From an uncultured Prevotella sp. (lineage in GTDB: Bacteria; Bacteroidota; Bacteroidia; Bacteroidales; Bacteroidaceae), in the NCBI GenBank assembly GCA_946999045.1, contig CAMQBR010000005.1, forward strand, positions 1 through 64,000: a stretch of DNA of 64,000 bases, given 5' to 3'. The position numbers were made by a program, and so were the translations under genes. Positions 1 to 7,996 of this stretch are shown piece after piece. The notes beneath the pieces were generated by a model. The model saw only the letters and a list, made by a program, of their open reading frames with translations. It did no database searches and was not told where the DNA came from. The first letter of the stretch is position 1, and every line of letters starts with the position of its first letter.

Positions 1-69
1 TACGACCCGCATTTTCGGGTGGATGATGAAATATATAAGGTCTTAAATCTAACAAAAAATGATAGGTAA
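1..69 (+). CDS. 3' end of a mobilization accessory gene (partial)
   Basis: Frame 1 is open from the window edge and ends with TAA, giving 22 residues ending DEIYKVLNLTKNDR. The last 11 bases overlap the start of the relaxase gene in another frame, the usual tight coupling in Bacteroidota mob modules, where a small relaxosome (MobA/MobC-type) gene precedes the relaxase. The protein identity is inferred only from this position; too little sequence is visible to recognise a domain. Confidence 0.5.
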   Translation, partial: YDPHFRVDDEIYKVLNLTKNDR

Positions 70-1117
70 ATGCAAGGCGATAGCGCACGGAAGCACAGCT
101 TTGGACTATATTTTCAGGGAAGGCAAACTCGGTAGTCGGCTTGCATTCCACAATCTTTGCAGCAGAGATCCAAAGACTATCTATGAGGAAATGAAAGTGG
201 TCAGTAACTACAACAGCCGTTGCAGGAACAAGTTTCTCCGTATCGAAATTGGCATCGCACCGCAGGACGAGAAAAAGCTGTCTGTGTCCGAATATATGTG
301 GATAGCACATTTGTTTGCCAAGCGAATGGGACTTGACAACCACCAATGGGTGGCAGTAACGCACAAGGACACCGATAATAGACACATTCACATAATTGCT
401 AACCGTATCAGTCTGTATGGAGAAGTCTATGATACCACCTTTGTGAGCAATAGGGCTGCAAGGGTGGCAGAGGAAATCAGCAGGGAGAAACACTTGACTA
501 TTGCAAAGGAGGTCAAGGCGAAAAAGCAGCATCAGGAGCCAAAAGCCAATCCAATAAGAGAGCAGACAAAACAGCATGTACAACAAATCTGCTATGCCCT
601 GCTTGACAAGTACAAAGGTATGGGTATTACTGGGCATTCCATGTTCCTTTACGAGTTGAACAAGAACGGTATCGCGATAGAGCGCATGAAGAACAAGCAG
701 GACAAGGTCTATGGCTTGAAGTTCTCATACTCAGGACAATCATTCAAGGCTTCTGAAATTGGCAGGGAGTTCGGCTACCGTTCTTTGCAAAAGAATTTTG
801 AACCAACTAACAAGGAAGAGTCAAGGAAACTACATCAAACAGTACAAGAGCCAACAGACAAGAACAAATATCCCGATACAGGTTATCAACTCATACCTCC
901 AAGCCGCTCCTCTATCTCACGAGACAATGATACCTCACAAGTGCAGAATCCCATTGGTGCAGTGGCAGACACCATCGTTAGTGCAGCCGATGATGTGTTG
1001 GAAGGGTTGGGCGATTTGATTACACCAAGTACACAAGGCAATGACTTAATCGAAGCAGCATGGCAGCGCAAGCTCAGATACCAAGCGAACAGAAAGAAAC
1101 GAGGGAGAAAACTATAA
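59..1117 (+). CDS. Relaxase/mobilization nuclease (MobP type)
   Basis: This 352-residue protein looks like the relaxase of a Bacteroidota mobilizable element, which nicks DNA at oriT and pilots the strand during conjugal transfer. The N-terminal half carries the relaxase signature: an HIHIIANRI metal-binding motif at about residues 110-118, preceded by a conserved WVAVTHKDTDNR stretch. An early tyrosine (Y17) could be the nicking residue. The C-terminal part (about 170-352) is polar and poorly conserved. The ATG lies 11 bases inside the preceding open frame, so the two are translationally coupled. No integrase or cargo gene is visible here, so the rest of the element must lie to the left of the window or be lost. 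A decayed copy of its C-terminal third lies near the right end of the window. Confidence 0.85.
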   Translation: MIGKCKAIAHGSTALDYIFREGKLGSRLAFHNLCSRDPKTIYEEMKVVSNYNSRCRNKFLRIEIGIAPQDEKKLSVSEYMWIAHLFAKRMGLDNHQWVAVTHKDTDNRHIHIIANRISLYGEVYDTTFVSNRAARVAEEISREKHLTIAKEVKAKKQHQEPKANPIREQTKQHVQQICYALLDKYKGMGITGHSMFLYELNKNGIAIERMKNKQDKVYGLKFSYSGQSFKASEIGREFGYRSLQKNFEPTNKEESRKLHQTVQEPTDKNKYPDTGYQLIPPSRSSISRDNDTSQVQNPIGAVADTIVSAADDVLEGLGDLITPSTQGNDLIEAAWQRKLRYQANRKKRGRKL

Positions 1118-1165
1118 GCCATACGAGTTTACAAAAAAACGCAAAACAAAGAATTTCTTAGCATA

Positions 1166-1220
1166 AACGCTTGTTATTCGGTAACAAAGTATTATCTTTG
1201 CAGACAGAATAACAAGCGTT
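1166..1220 (+). promoter_or_regulatory. Perfect 14-bp inverted repeat enclosing a Bacteroidota-type promoter
   Basis: AACGCTTGTTATTC at 1166-1179 is perfectly complementary to GAATAACAAGCGTT at 1207-1220, with a 27-base spacer. A TTG (1171-1173), 19 bases, then TATCTTTG (1193-1200) fits the Bacteroidota -33/-7 promoter pattern and sits inside this structure. It is 48 bp downstream of the relaxase stop. No convincing gene follows on the plus strand. The same arrangement is retained, with a few substitutions, in the decayed mob copy near the right end, so it belongs to the mobile element. Confidence 0.5.
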
Positions 1221-1361
1221 CTTTGTTAGGCAGAAAACAGCAAAGCCAAGTAGCTCGCTCGTTTCCAAATCGTTACCTGTTTAGTTATATCAATACAGTA
1301 ACTTCTTTATTTTCAATTAGATACATTTTAATAATTATCTTAAGAAGCAAAAGCATACAGA

Positions 1362-1394
1362 TTTCCGGCCAAAAGCAATGCCTTTGGCCGGAAA
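1362..1394. other. 12-bp perfect hairpin at the edge of the mob module
   Basis: The arms 1362-1373 and 1383-1394 (TTTCCGGCCAAA and its complement) enclose a 9-base loop. This is a strong GC-rich stem in AT-rich surroundings. Neither side has a T-tract of the right polarity, so it is not a textbook intrinsic terminator, though it could stop transcription from either direction. It lies just beyond the point (about 1340) where similarity to the right-hand mob remnant ends. The rest of 1118-1598 holds no convincing gene. Confidence 0.5.
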
Positions 1395-1598
1395 AACGTT
1401 GTATGGAAGACTGAACGGGACGAGTGAAACATGTAAGTTTTTATATATCAGCCCGATGCGAAACCCGCTCATTTTTGGCATATTTGCAGGCGGGCGGCAA
1501 CGTGATTGAAAACATGCGAAGCATGAAAGACGGGTTTGTCAAGAAAAATCATCGCCTACCGCCTCCCTTCACAGCCTTCAACCATTTGTCAGTTGACG

Positions 1599-3155
1599 TT
1601 ACTTTCTACGGGGATTTACATATTCGTAATACTTCTCATCATGCCCGTTTATCTTTTGTTTTCGTGGAGCATTGGCAGCATTCTCATCCAAGTTCCAGTT
1701 GGCTATACAGCGTATAGCACCTACCCTATCTGAACCGGCACCATCATTTGTACGCTCAAATCCATTTTTGGTGAAAGCTCTTCTAAAAAAAGTGCCATTA
1801 TAAGGATCTTTATATCTATCGTTATCTTGCCCAAAGCCCATATTCCATTTATATGTCCTTGTAAAAAAAGTCTGGTAAATATCTTTATCTTTGTTTTCGA
1901 CATTAAAAATGCGAATTACGTCCATACTGTTGTCATTTTCCCAAAAAGTTTCAGTCGCAACATCCTCTATGGATATGGGCAAGTTGCCTAACCAGCGTGC
2001 AGTGACAGAGAGACGATGTCCTCTTCCATCATCGTTCATGCCATCAGCACTGATGAGGTAGCGATATGCGCAACGGTAGCGGTTGCCTATTTTACTTGCG
2101 ACAGCACCACTGTTATCATCGCTGCTGTTGTAGATGAAACGTATGGCATAAATAGCTTCTTTACCATCGAAGTTCTTCACACGCTTATAAATACTGTGGA
2201 AGTTTACTAATTGACAATATCCATAATCATCTCCAAACATTCTCAGATACTCGAGGCCATAATATGGTATCGGACTTTTTTGGGGAACAGTTACTTCATC
2301 GAAGCGTAGGGGTTCGCCCGTCATGTCCTTTTTGTCCTTTTTCCAATTATCCCTTAAGCGATTTTGGAAGTAGGGAAACGCAGCTGTCATTTCGTAAATA
2401 CTTGGCACATGATAGCCCTGAGGACATAGATTACTATTTATGATGTTGACAAAGTTAACAGGATGACTTTTACCAGGCCGTTGAAAGATAGCCCCCTCCC
2501 CAGTACCTGATGCAAGATTGTTGGTGAACTGTCTTTCTTTATCCCGACTCAAATTAGACCTCGCAAACCTTTCCAAAGGCACGCACCATTTATAATTCTT
2601 GCTGCCAGGACGTTTCACTTTCAGGTTGACATCTATCACCTTTCCCAAATAGTAATCCCAAGTCAAAGGCTTCTCTTTCCCTTTTTCTCCTATTTCAGGC
2701 CGGCACCATTCATCTGTTATCAGTCCATTAGGGTCGTTGGCTACCAAAAACTCTCCACGCTCCACTTTTTTAAAATCAGAGCCCGTCCATCCCAAGGCAA
2801 AACCTCCGTGGTAGGACGTGATAGATGTGTTATGCTCCATGTAGCCGTCGCCATTAAACAGTCTTGAGCCATGTTCTATGGGCATTCCCCATACCCAAAA
2901 CTCATCGTAATCAACTCCTTTTCTATGATCACCTTCCAATTTGCATCGGTAAGCCATTTCCGTGTCTGGGGTGTCATAGTTTTCCCTACCACCTAAATTG
3001 CGTTGGTCTTTAGGGAAATACCACTGCCAATTATTGGCTATCTTATTAAATTTTTTTTGCTCGTTTAGAATATGTCCTGAATTAACTTGGTTCGGTAAAT
3101 TCATATCATTAAAAGGATAAAAGATGCTCCCCGTCAGTGCGGTACTTGCAAACAT
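1599..3155 (-). CDS. C-terminal part of a frameshifted fimbrillin/FISUMP surface protein
   Basis: This 518-residue open frame continues the lipoprotein read from 3927 after a single-base frame change. It starts at an internal methionine within FASTALTGSIF, a stretch typical of the middle of fimbrillin-like proteins. The C-terminal half has features of FISUMP-type domains: LCPQGYHVPSIYEM near residue 245, many aromatic and Asn/Asp residues, and a final RVGAIRCI before a polar tail. On its own it has no signal peptide and would stay in the cytoplasm, which supports its being the back half of a broken gene. The expected role of the intact protein is an outer-surface lipoprotein or fimbria-like subunit. 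The exact family is uncertain. Confidence 0.65.
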   Translation of the reverse strand: MFASTALTGSIFYPFNDMNLPNQVNSGHILNEQKKFNKIANNWQWYFPKDQRNLGGRENYDTPDTEMAYRCKLEGDHRKGVDYDEFWVWGMPIEHGSRLFNGDGYMEHNTSITSYHGGFALGWTGSDFKKVERGEFLVANDPNGLITDEWCRPEIGEKGKEKPLTWDYYLGKVIDVNLKVKRPGSKNYKWCVPLERFARSNLSRDKERQFTNNLASGTGEGAIFQRPGKSHPVNFVNIINSNLCPQGYHVPSIYEMTAAFPYFQNRLRDNWKKDKKDMTGEPLRFDEVTVPQKSPIPYYGLEYLRMFGDDYGYCQLVNFHSIYKRVKNFDGKEAIYAIRFIYNSSDDNSGAVASKIGNRYRCAYRYLISADGMNDDGRGHRLSVTARWLGNLPISIEDVATETFWENDNSMDVIRIFNVENKDKDIYQTFFTRTYKWNMGFGQDNDRYKDPYNGTFFRRAFTKNGFERTNDGAGSDRVGAIRCIANWNLDENAANAPRKQKINGHDEKYYEYVNPRRK

Positions 3156-3165
3156 ATATCTGTAA

Positions 3166-3927
3166 TCATCGGAATTTTGTTATCAACTTATCATTCCTCT
3201 TTATCTTGATATGAAACACCACTCCTTGTGGTTTAAATTGAAGTCCAGAGAATGCAATTTTGTCTTTTCCTTTTATCTCTAATTTCCTCCATTCTGCAAC
3301 AAAGGGTATATTAAACTTGCGATAGTTCTTTCCGTTGACACTCACAAGCTCATTCAGTTTCTTTGTATCTTCATAAAACTCTACACTCAATGGCACCTTG
3401 TCATCATATATACGTTCCATAGTACCACCGATGATACCACAGATGTACCATTTACTTTTACCGTCGTTCTCATTCTCTATGGGAATGGCATTATGATTAG
3501 GCCACTCCAATTCTATTTTGGGTTCATAAGTGCTTAGTTTAAAGCCTCCATTAACTTTCTTTACTTGCTTCCATCGAATCTTAAGGTATGCAATATGCCT
3601 ATTTCCATTATCATTAATAGCATCATCTTCCTTGATGATGTAGGCATCTGTTTCAAACTCATTAGGGTCATTACCCAGAAGATTAAAGTGTTCATCCATG
3701 GTTACAGCAGCGCGTGTACCTTCTGTAGCGTCATCGGAAGGTAATGCCGCCCTCGTAGGCATTTCAGCACCGGCTGTGCTCTCATCTATGGTGATGAAGG
3801 TTGTCTTGGCGGACGAGGCGAGGGAATGCCCCTCCTCTGTGGGCGCAATAACGGCTTCGGAACAAGCTGATACGACAAAAATCGATACCAGTAAAAATGT
3901 GTATAACTGTATTCTTCTCATAATCAT
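3166..3927 (-). CDS. N-terminal part of the frameshifted fimbrillin-like lipoprotein
   Basis: This 253-residue frame begins with a lipoprotein signal peptide whose lipobox is VSAC, with the lipidated Cys at residue 22. A low-complexity TRA-containing region (PTRAALPSDDATEGTRAA) follows, as is common in Bacteroidales fimbrillin-family lipoproteins. The remainder (about 75-250) is beta-rich and ends GVVFHIKIKRNDKLITKFR, then TGA. The next frame begins 10 bases later and is displaced by one base. Removing one base in the AAAATT run just before the stop would join the halves through KSDDYRYMFAST, giving a protein of about 775 residues. It follows a 54-codon gene by 18 bp, probably in one transcript. 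Confidence 0.7.
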   Translation of the reverse strand: MIMRRIQLYTFLLVSIFVVSACSEAVIAPTEEGHSLASSAKTTFITIDESTAGAEMPTRAALPSDDATEGTRAAVTMDEHFNLLGNDPNEFETDAYIIKEDDAINDNGNRHIAYLKIRWKQVKKVNGGFKLSTYEPKIELEWPNHNAIPIENENDGKSKWYICGIIGGTMERIYDDKVPLSVEFYEDTKKLNELVSVNGKNYRKFNIPFVAEWRKLEIKGKDKIAFSGLQFKPQGVVFHIKIKRNDKLITKFR

Positions 3928-3945
3928 TTAATTTTGGTTTATTGT

Positions 3946-4110
3946 TTACTCGTCATATCCTGAATAATCATCGCCATCAGAAACAGGCTTTAACTCTCCC
4001 TTCCCATAATTATGAACACTTGACTCACCTGAAGAGACACTGATTAATGAAGAAGAGGTGTCAGCTAACCTAAACACCTCGATTGTTGGTTTTTGATATT
4101 TTTTTTTCAT
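3946..4110 (-). CDS. Small leader-like peptide ahead of the fimbrillin gene (54 aa)
   Basis: An ATG-initiated frame encodes 54 residues beginning MKKKYQKPTIEVFRLADTSS and ending DDYSGYDE before TAA. Short Bacteroidales genes of this shape (basic KKYxxPT start, hydrophobic stretch, acidic tail) often sit directly upstream of fimbrillin or FISUMP lipoprotein genes. Here the lipoprotein ATG follows after 18 bp. No signal peptide or known domain is seen and the function is unknown. The frame is kept because of its position, good start and typical composition. Confidence 0.6.
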   Translation of the reverse strand: MKKKYQKPTIEVFRLADTSSSLISVSSGESSVHNYGKGELKPVSDGDDYSGYDE

Positions 4111-4323
4111 ACAAATAACATTTAAATTAAAACGTTTATCTCAAGGTACATTCTGGAAATTCTAAATGTACGAACTATACACTTCTATAAAATGACAGAA
4201 TGCAAAAGTCAACATTATTTGGCGTAACGCCAAAAATAAGAATTTTTTAAAAAAAAATAACGTTACCTTTTGTTAACAGTCGATGTTTCAGGCATTGACG
4301 AGAGCGGTTTCTCGGTATAGGAT

Positions 4324-4436
4324 GGTTCTATAAATTAGCTTTGACAGACTGCGAGACTATTTTTGAAGTCAATTTGTTTGTGAGAGAAGGAGTATAGCGA
4401 GCTATACGCTGAACGAACAAGACAATAGAACCGCCC
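4324..4436 (-). repeat. Dispersed intergenic repeat, copy A (internally deleted)
   Basis: The copy starts GGTTCTATAAATTAGC and ends ATAGAACCGCCC. In reverse orientation it matches the right half of the complete copy at 44780-44969, including the central palindrome GTATAGCGAGCTATAC, and then jumps to a few bases of the opposite end. It looks like a deletion derivative of the full element. It lies in the 587-base gap between the small peptide gene and the 3' end of the NagB-like/PIG-L gene; no gene is seen in that gap. Confidence 0.7.
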
Positions 4437-4593
4437 TGACACAAAATAACACGATGGGATTTGACCACAACACCACTTGAGAAGCTCGGCGCACTTGTGT
4501 TTTCAACCTCCCCGTGCAGCGTGGTGCCTAGGACATAAAACGTAAGCGGTTATAATGTTGGATACTTTCGTTACTTCTCTCTAATAAAAAAAA

Positions 4594-4634
4594 ACACGCC
4601 CTATTTTTTCTATATAAGAAAAGATAGAGCGTGT
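4594..4634 (-). terminator. Intrinsic terminator after the NagB-like/PIG-L gene
   Basis: Read on the minus strand, an imperfect stem ACACGCTCTAT...ATAGGGCGTGT is followed by about ten T residues (the A-run at 4585-4594). It begins about 64 bases after the stop codon of the minus-strand gene, as expected for a rho-independent terminator. Confidence 0.7.
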
Positions 4635-4697
4635 GGAACTTTACATTAAATAGTAAAAAAATATTATTAGGAAGTTCTTATCAAAAAAATCCGTTTC

Positions 4698-6692
4698 TCA
4701 CACCTTGTATTCTACAAAGGCTTCCATGGCCTCGTAACAAGCCAAACCTAAACTGTCATAAAGTGCTGCCGTGGCATGGTTACGGTCTTCTGAACGTTGC
4801 CAAAACAAACGCTCATCATTGCCAAGGAAAGGAGCACTCTCCATCTGACTTTGATGTTTCAAGATACTATTACGTTTTGCACGAAGTTCTTCAGGGCTCA
4901 TAGGAACGCACATCTCAATGTTTTCAATTTCCCATTCAGCCCAAGCACCACGATACATCCATACACGACAATCTTTTAACCATTCTGCACCGTCTTGCTT
5001 CTCTAAGTCGAGAGCTGCCAAAACAGCATCGGTACATTTCTTATGCGTACCATGCGGATCGGCTAAATCACCTGCGATATAAATTTGATGTGGCTTAACC
5101 TGCTGCAATAACTGACGAACAATCTCTACATCCTTAATGCTCATTGGTAACTTTTCTATCTTACCTGATTCATAGAAAGGCAAGTCAAGGAAGTGAACAT
5201 GATCAAGTGGTACTCCATTAAAAGTACAAGCAGTACGAGCCTCACCACGACGTATTAAACCTTTAATGGTACGTACGTCTAATGTATCCATATCGCTCTC
5301 TTTCTTTTGAGCCAAGAACTTTTTAATCTCACTGTACTTTTTCTTAATTACTTCGTCTTTTGATTCACCAAACAACTGGTTAAAGCCATTGATAAAGTGC
5401 ATAAAGCGAGTTACCTCTTCATCGCCAACAGCAATGTTTCCACTAGTTTCGTAAGCCACATGTAAATCATGCCCTTGCTGAACCAATCTTCGCAATGTAC
5501 CCCCCATTGAAATAACATCGTCATCAGGATGCGGAGAGAATACAATTACACGCTTTGGGAATGGTTTTGCACGTTCTGGTCTATACGTATCATCTGCATC
5601 TGGTTTGCCACCTGGCCAACCTGTAATAGTGTGCTGCAAATCATTAAATATCTTGATATTAGCATTGTATGCAGAGCCATAAAGAGCTAACAACTCTGTA
5701 AGTCCGTGGTCGTTATAATCCTTGTTTGTCAACTTCAAGATAGGTTTCTTGGTTAATTGACACAACCATACCAAAGCCGAACGAACTAACTTATCAGTCC
5801 ACTGACAAGATTTAACAAGCCATGGGTGAACAATACGCGTTAACCTGCTGGCAGCAGAGAGATCAATAACCACCTCTACATTATTGTGTGTTTGTAAGAA
5901 TGAAGCTGGAACAGTATCTGTAATAGGTCCTTCTATGGCTTGCTGTATAATATCAGCTTTCTCTTCACTCCATGCTGCAAGGAATATTTTCTTAGCCTGC
6001 AGAATGGTTGCGATACCCATTGTGATAGAACAAGGAGGTACAGGTTCATTAGTTCCAAAGCTCAAAGTCATTTCCTGTCGCGACACATTATCTACCAAGA
6101 TGATACGTGAGGTAGATGTAACGGTAGAACCAGGAAGATTGCTGGCAATATTTCCACTACGACCAATACCTATTAACATGATGTCAATACCACCAAAGGT
6201 ATGGATGCGTTCCTCGTACAAGCGACAATGACTTTGCACTTCTTCCTGTGCAATACTACCATCAAGTGTAAAAATGTTGTGCTGATCAATGTCTACATGA
6301 TCCAAGAAGCGAGAGCGCAACTGGCTGATACTACTATTTTGAGATTTAGCTGTTAATGGAAAATACTCGTAAGCATTGAATATTACTACATTGTGGAAGC
6401 TCAATTTCTTTGCCTTATATTGGCTAATTAACTCGTCAAAGATAGGAGTAAGCGATAAACCTGTACCCAAACCAAGAACACAGAACTTACCTTCTTCTTG
6501 TTTGCTTCTAATAATATTAGCAATACTGTTAGCTATATGCTTAGCACCTTCAGTTTCATTGGCAAAAATGTTAGTATTCAACTTTTCATAACGAGTTAAC
6601 TCCGACCTATCAATAGCCGTTGCAGGCTGATATATTTCAATCGGCACCCTGTTTAATACGATTTCAGAACTTAGATTTAGATTTAATTTCAT
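4698..6692 (-). CDS. NagB-like pseudoenzyme domain fused to PIG-L deacetylase (664 aa)
   Basis: Residues about 30-290 have the glucosamine-6-phosphate deaminase (NagB) fold by similarity to the neighbouring true NagB. Residues about 380-650 are a PIG-L (LmbE-like) zinc deacetylase with HPDDD at 388-392 and DPHGTH at 545-550. Aligned to NagB, the catalytic positions are replaced: Asp72 by Tyr108, Asp141 by Ser179, His143 by Asn181, Glu148 by Leu186. The deaminase half is therefore probably inactive, and the usual label of glucosamine-6-phosphate deaminase misleading. PIG-L enzymes remove N-acetyl groups from GlcNAc-type substrates, so a deacetylase role in the same amino-sugar pathway is inferred. 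I start at the ATG for MKLNLNLSSE, because the longer frame uses TTG and adds an unconserved leader. Confidence 0.8.
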   Translation of the reverse strand: MKLNLNLSSEIVLNRVPIEIYQPATAIDRSELTRYEKLNTNIFANETEGAKHIANSIANIIRSKQEEGKFCVLGLGTGLSLTPIFDELISQYKAKKLSFHNVVIFNAYEYFPLTAKSQNSSISQLRSRFLDHVDIDQHNIFTLDGSIAQEEVQSHCRLYEERIHTFGGIDIMLIGIGRSGNIASNLPGSTVTSTSRIILVDNVSRQEMTLSFGTNEPVPPCSITMGIATILQAKKIFLAAWSEEKADIIQQAIEGPITDTVPASFLQTHNNVEVVIDLSAASRLTRIVHPWLVKSCQWTDKLVRSALVWLCQLTKKPILKLTNKDYNDHGLTELLALYGSAYNANIKIFNDLQHTITGWPGGKPDADDTYRPERAKPFPKRVIVFSPHPDDDVISMGGTLRRLVQQGHDLHVAYETSGNIAVGDEEVTRFMHFINGFNQLFGESKDEVIKKKYSEIKKFLAQKKESDMDTLDVRTIKGLIRRGEARTACTFNGVPLDHVHFLDLPFYESGKIEKLPMSIKDVEIVRQLLQQVKPHQIYIAGDLADPHGTHKKCTDAVLAALDLEKQDGAEWLKDCRVWMYRGAWAEWEIENIEMCVPMSPEELRAKRNSILKHQSQMESAPFLGNDERLFWQRSEDRNHATAALYDSLGLACYEAMEAFVEYKV

Positions 6693-7180
6693 ATTTTTGT
6701 TGCTTAGTATAATTAGTAAAAATAAAAACGATATAATAGAGTTGAAAAGATAACTGGAGTTTTTTTTCTGATTTATAACAATGCTGGTATTAAGCCTTGA
6801 AAGGACAAAATGCATAACATTGGGGGATACCCCTATGTAATTTACACAATGCTCAAAATTGTAAAACGACAACTTCTATAAGGGGAGAAGACTTAAATAT
6901 TTTTACCACATACGATATTATATATACTTATGTCGCCCTTTTAGAAACTCATTGCAGATCGGATAATCCTCTGAGATAAGAGGACTCCTATCCTATATTA
7001 TACCACCCTTCCAAAGCTTACTTCTAACCCCTCCTAGGAGGAGAGATTGGGAGACTCATATCATGCCGCCCCCTTTTAAGGCTTCATTGCTCAAGTTATT
7101 TTTTTCAATATTAAGTAATCAAGCACCTACTACTTAAAAGGGCAAGTAGTAATTAAAACACTACCAGCCCCTAAAGTTAG
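6693..7180. repeat. Gene-free gap with three degenerate short repeats
   Basis: No gene is seen here. Three related blocks of about 30 bases, centred near 6940, 7005 and 7075, share a core like CGCCCTTTTAAGG followed by TTCATTGC and are spaced about 61-69 bases apart. A fourth relative lies near 14307-14341. The gap also has a CTCCTAGGAG palindrome (7031-7040) and an 8-bp hairpin TACTACTT/AAGTAGTA (7128-7151). These may be remnants of a repeat array; no function can be assigned. Confidence 0.4.
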
Positions 7181-7972
7181 TTAAATATTATCTTTTTCTA
7201 TGTCTTTAAAGTAACGATACGTACCCACTTTTAATTCATCGCAAGCAGGTTCATCACAAACGATAATACCATGTTGGTGTTGCTGTAATACACTGATAGT
7301 CCAGTAATGCGTAACAGGTCCTTCTATAGCAGCCTGCAAAGCACGAGCCTTATGATGACCATTACATAATATCATTACCTCTCTGGCAGCCATTACGGTA
7401 CCTACTCCAACAGTCAACGCATGCTTTGGCACTTTATTCATATCATTGTCAAAGAAACGGCTGTTGGCAATAATCGTATCAGTTGTCAAAGTCTTGACAC
7501 GTGTACGAGATGCAAGTGAAGAACAAGGTTCATTGAAAGCAATATGACCATCAGGACCAATACCACCAATAAACAAATCAATACCACCAGCAGCAGCAAT
7601 TTTCTCCTCGTATGCCTTGCACTCAGCTTCCAAGTCTTTGGCATTACCATTTAATATATGTATATTTTCTTTAGGGCAATCAATATGATCGAACAAATTG
7701 TGCGCCATAAATGAGTGATAGCTCTCTGGGTGTGATTCGGGCAGACCTACATACTCATCCATATTGAATGTAAGTACATTTTTAAATGACACCCTACCCT
7801 CTTTGTTAGCTTTTACCAAAGCAGCATACATACCTTCTGGAGATGATCCTGTTGGCAATCCTAATACAAAAGGATGTTTCTTAGTTGGATTAAATTTGTT
7901 AATTTTCTCAATAACATGCTCTGCAGCCCACTGCGATAGAGCATCATAATTATCTTCAATAATGACTCTCAT
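7181..7972 (-). CDS. nagB: Glucosamine-6-phosphate deaminase
   Basis: The protein converts glucosamine-6-phosphate to fructose-6-phosphate and ammonia, the last step feeding amino sugars into glycolysis. At 263 residues it matches the usual NagB length (266 in E. coli). All four catalytic positions can be read: Asp72 in FNMDEYVG, and Asp141, His143 and Glu148 in GPDGHIAFNEP. It begins 24 bp after the stop of the secreted hexosaminidase gene, so the two are probably co-transcribed and act in sequence: GlcNAc release outside, deamination inside. No nagA-like gene of the classical type is seen nearby. Confidence 0.95.
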   Translation of the reverse strand: MRVIIEDNYDALSQWAAEHVIEKINKFNPTKKHPFVLGLPTGSSPEGMYAALVKANKEGRVSFKNVLTFNMDEYVGLPESHPESYHSFMAHNLFDHIDCPKENIHILNGNAKDLEAECKAYEEKIAAAGGIDLFIGGIGPDGHIAFNEPCSSLASRTRVKTLTTDTIIANSRFFDNDMNKVPKHALTVGVGTVMAAREVMILCNGHHKARALQAAIEGPVTHYWTISVLQQHQHGIIVCDEPACDELKVGTYRYFKDIEKDNI

Positions 7973-7996
7973 TTTGAATAATATTTTATTAAAAAA

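Noticed and set aside
1223..1717. Two plus-strand frames of 63 and 97 codons downstream of the relaxase
   Set aside because: They cross the mob-element flank and the 12-bp hairpin, overlap the 3' end of the minus-strand FISUMP gene, and show no recognisable domain.
6692..6872. A longer start for the NagB-like/PIG-L protein
   Set aside because: It uses TTG, adds 60 residues with a hydrophobic run from AT-rich leader DNA, and is not matched by the neighbouring NagB.
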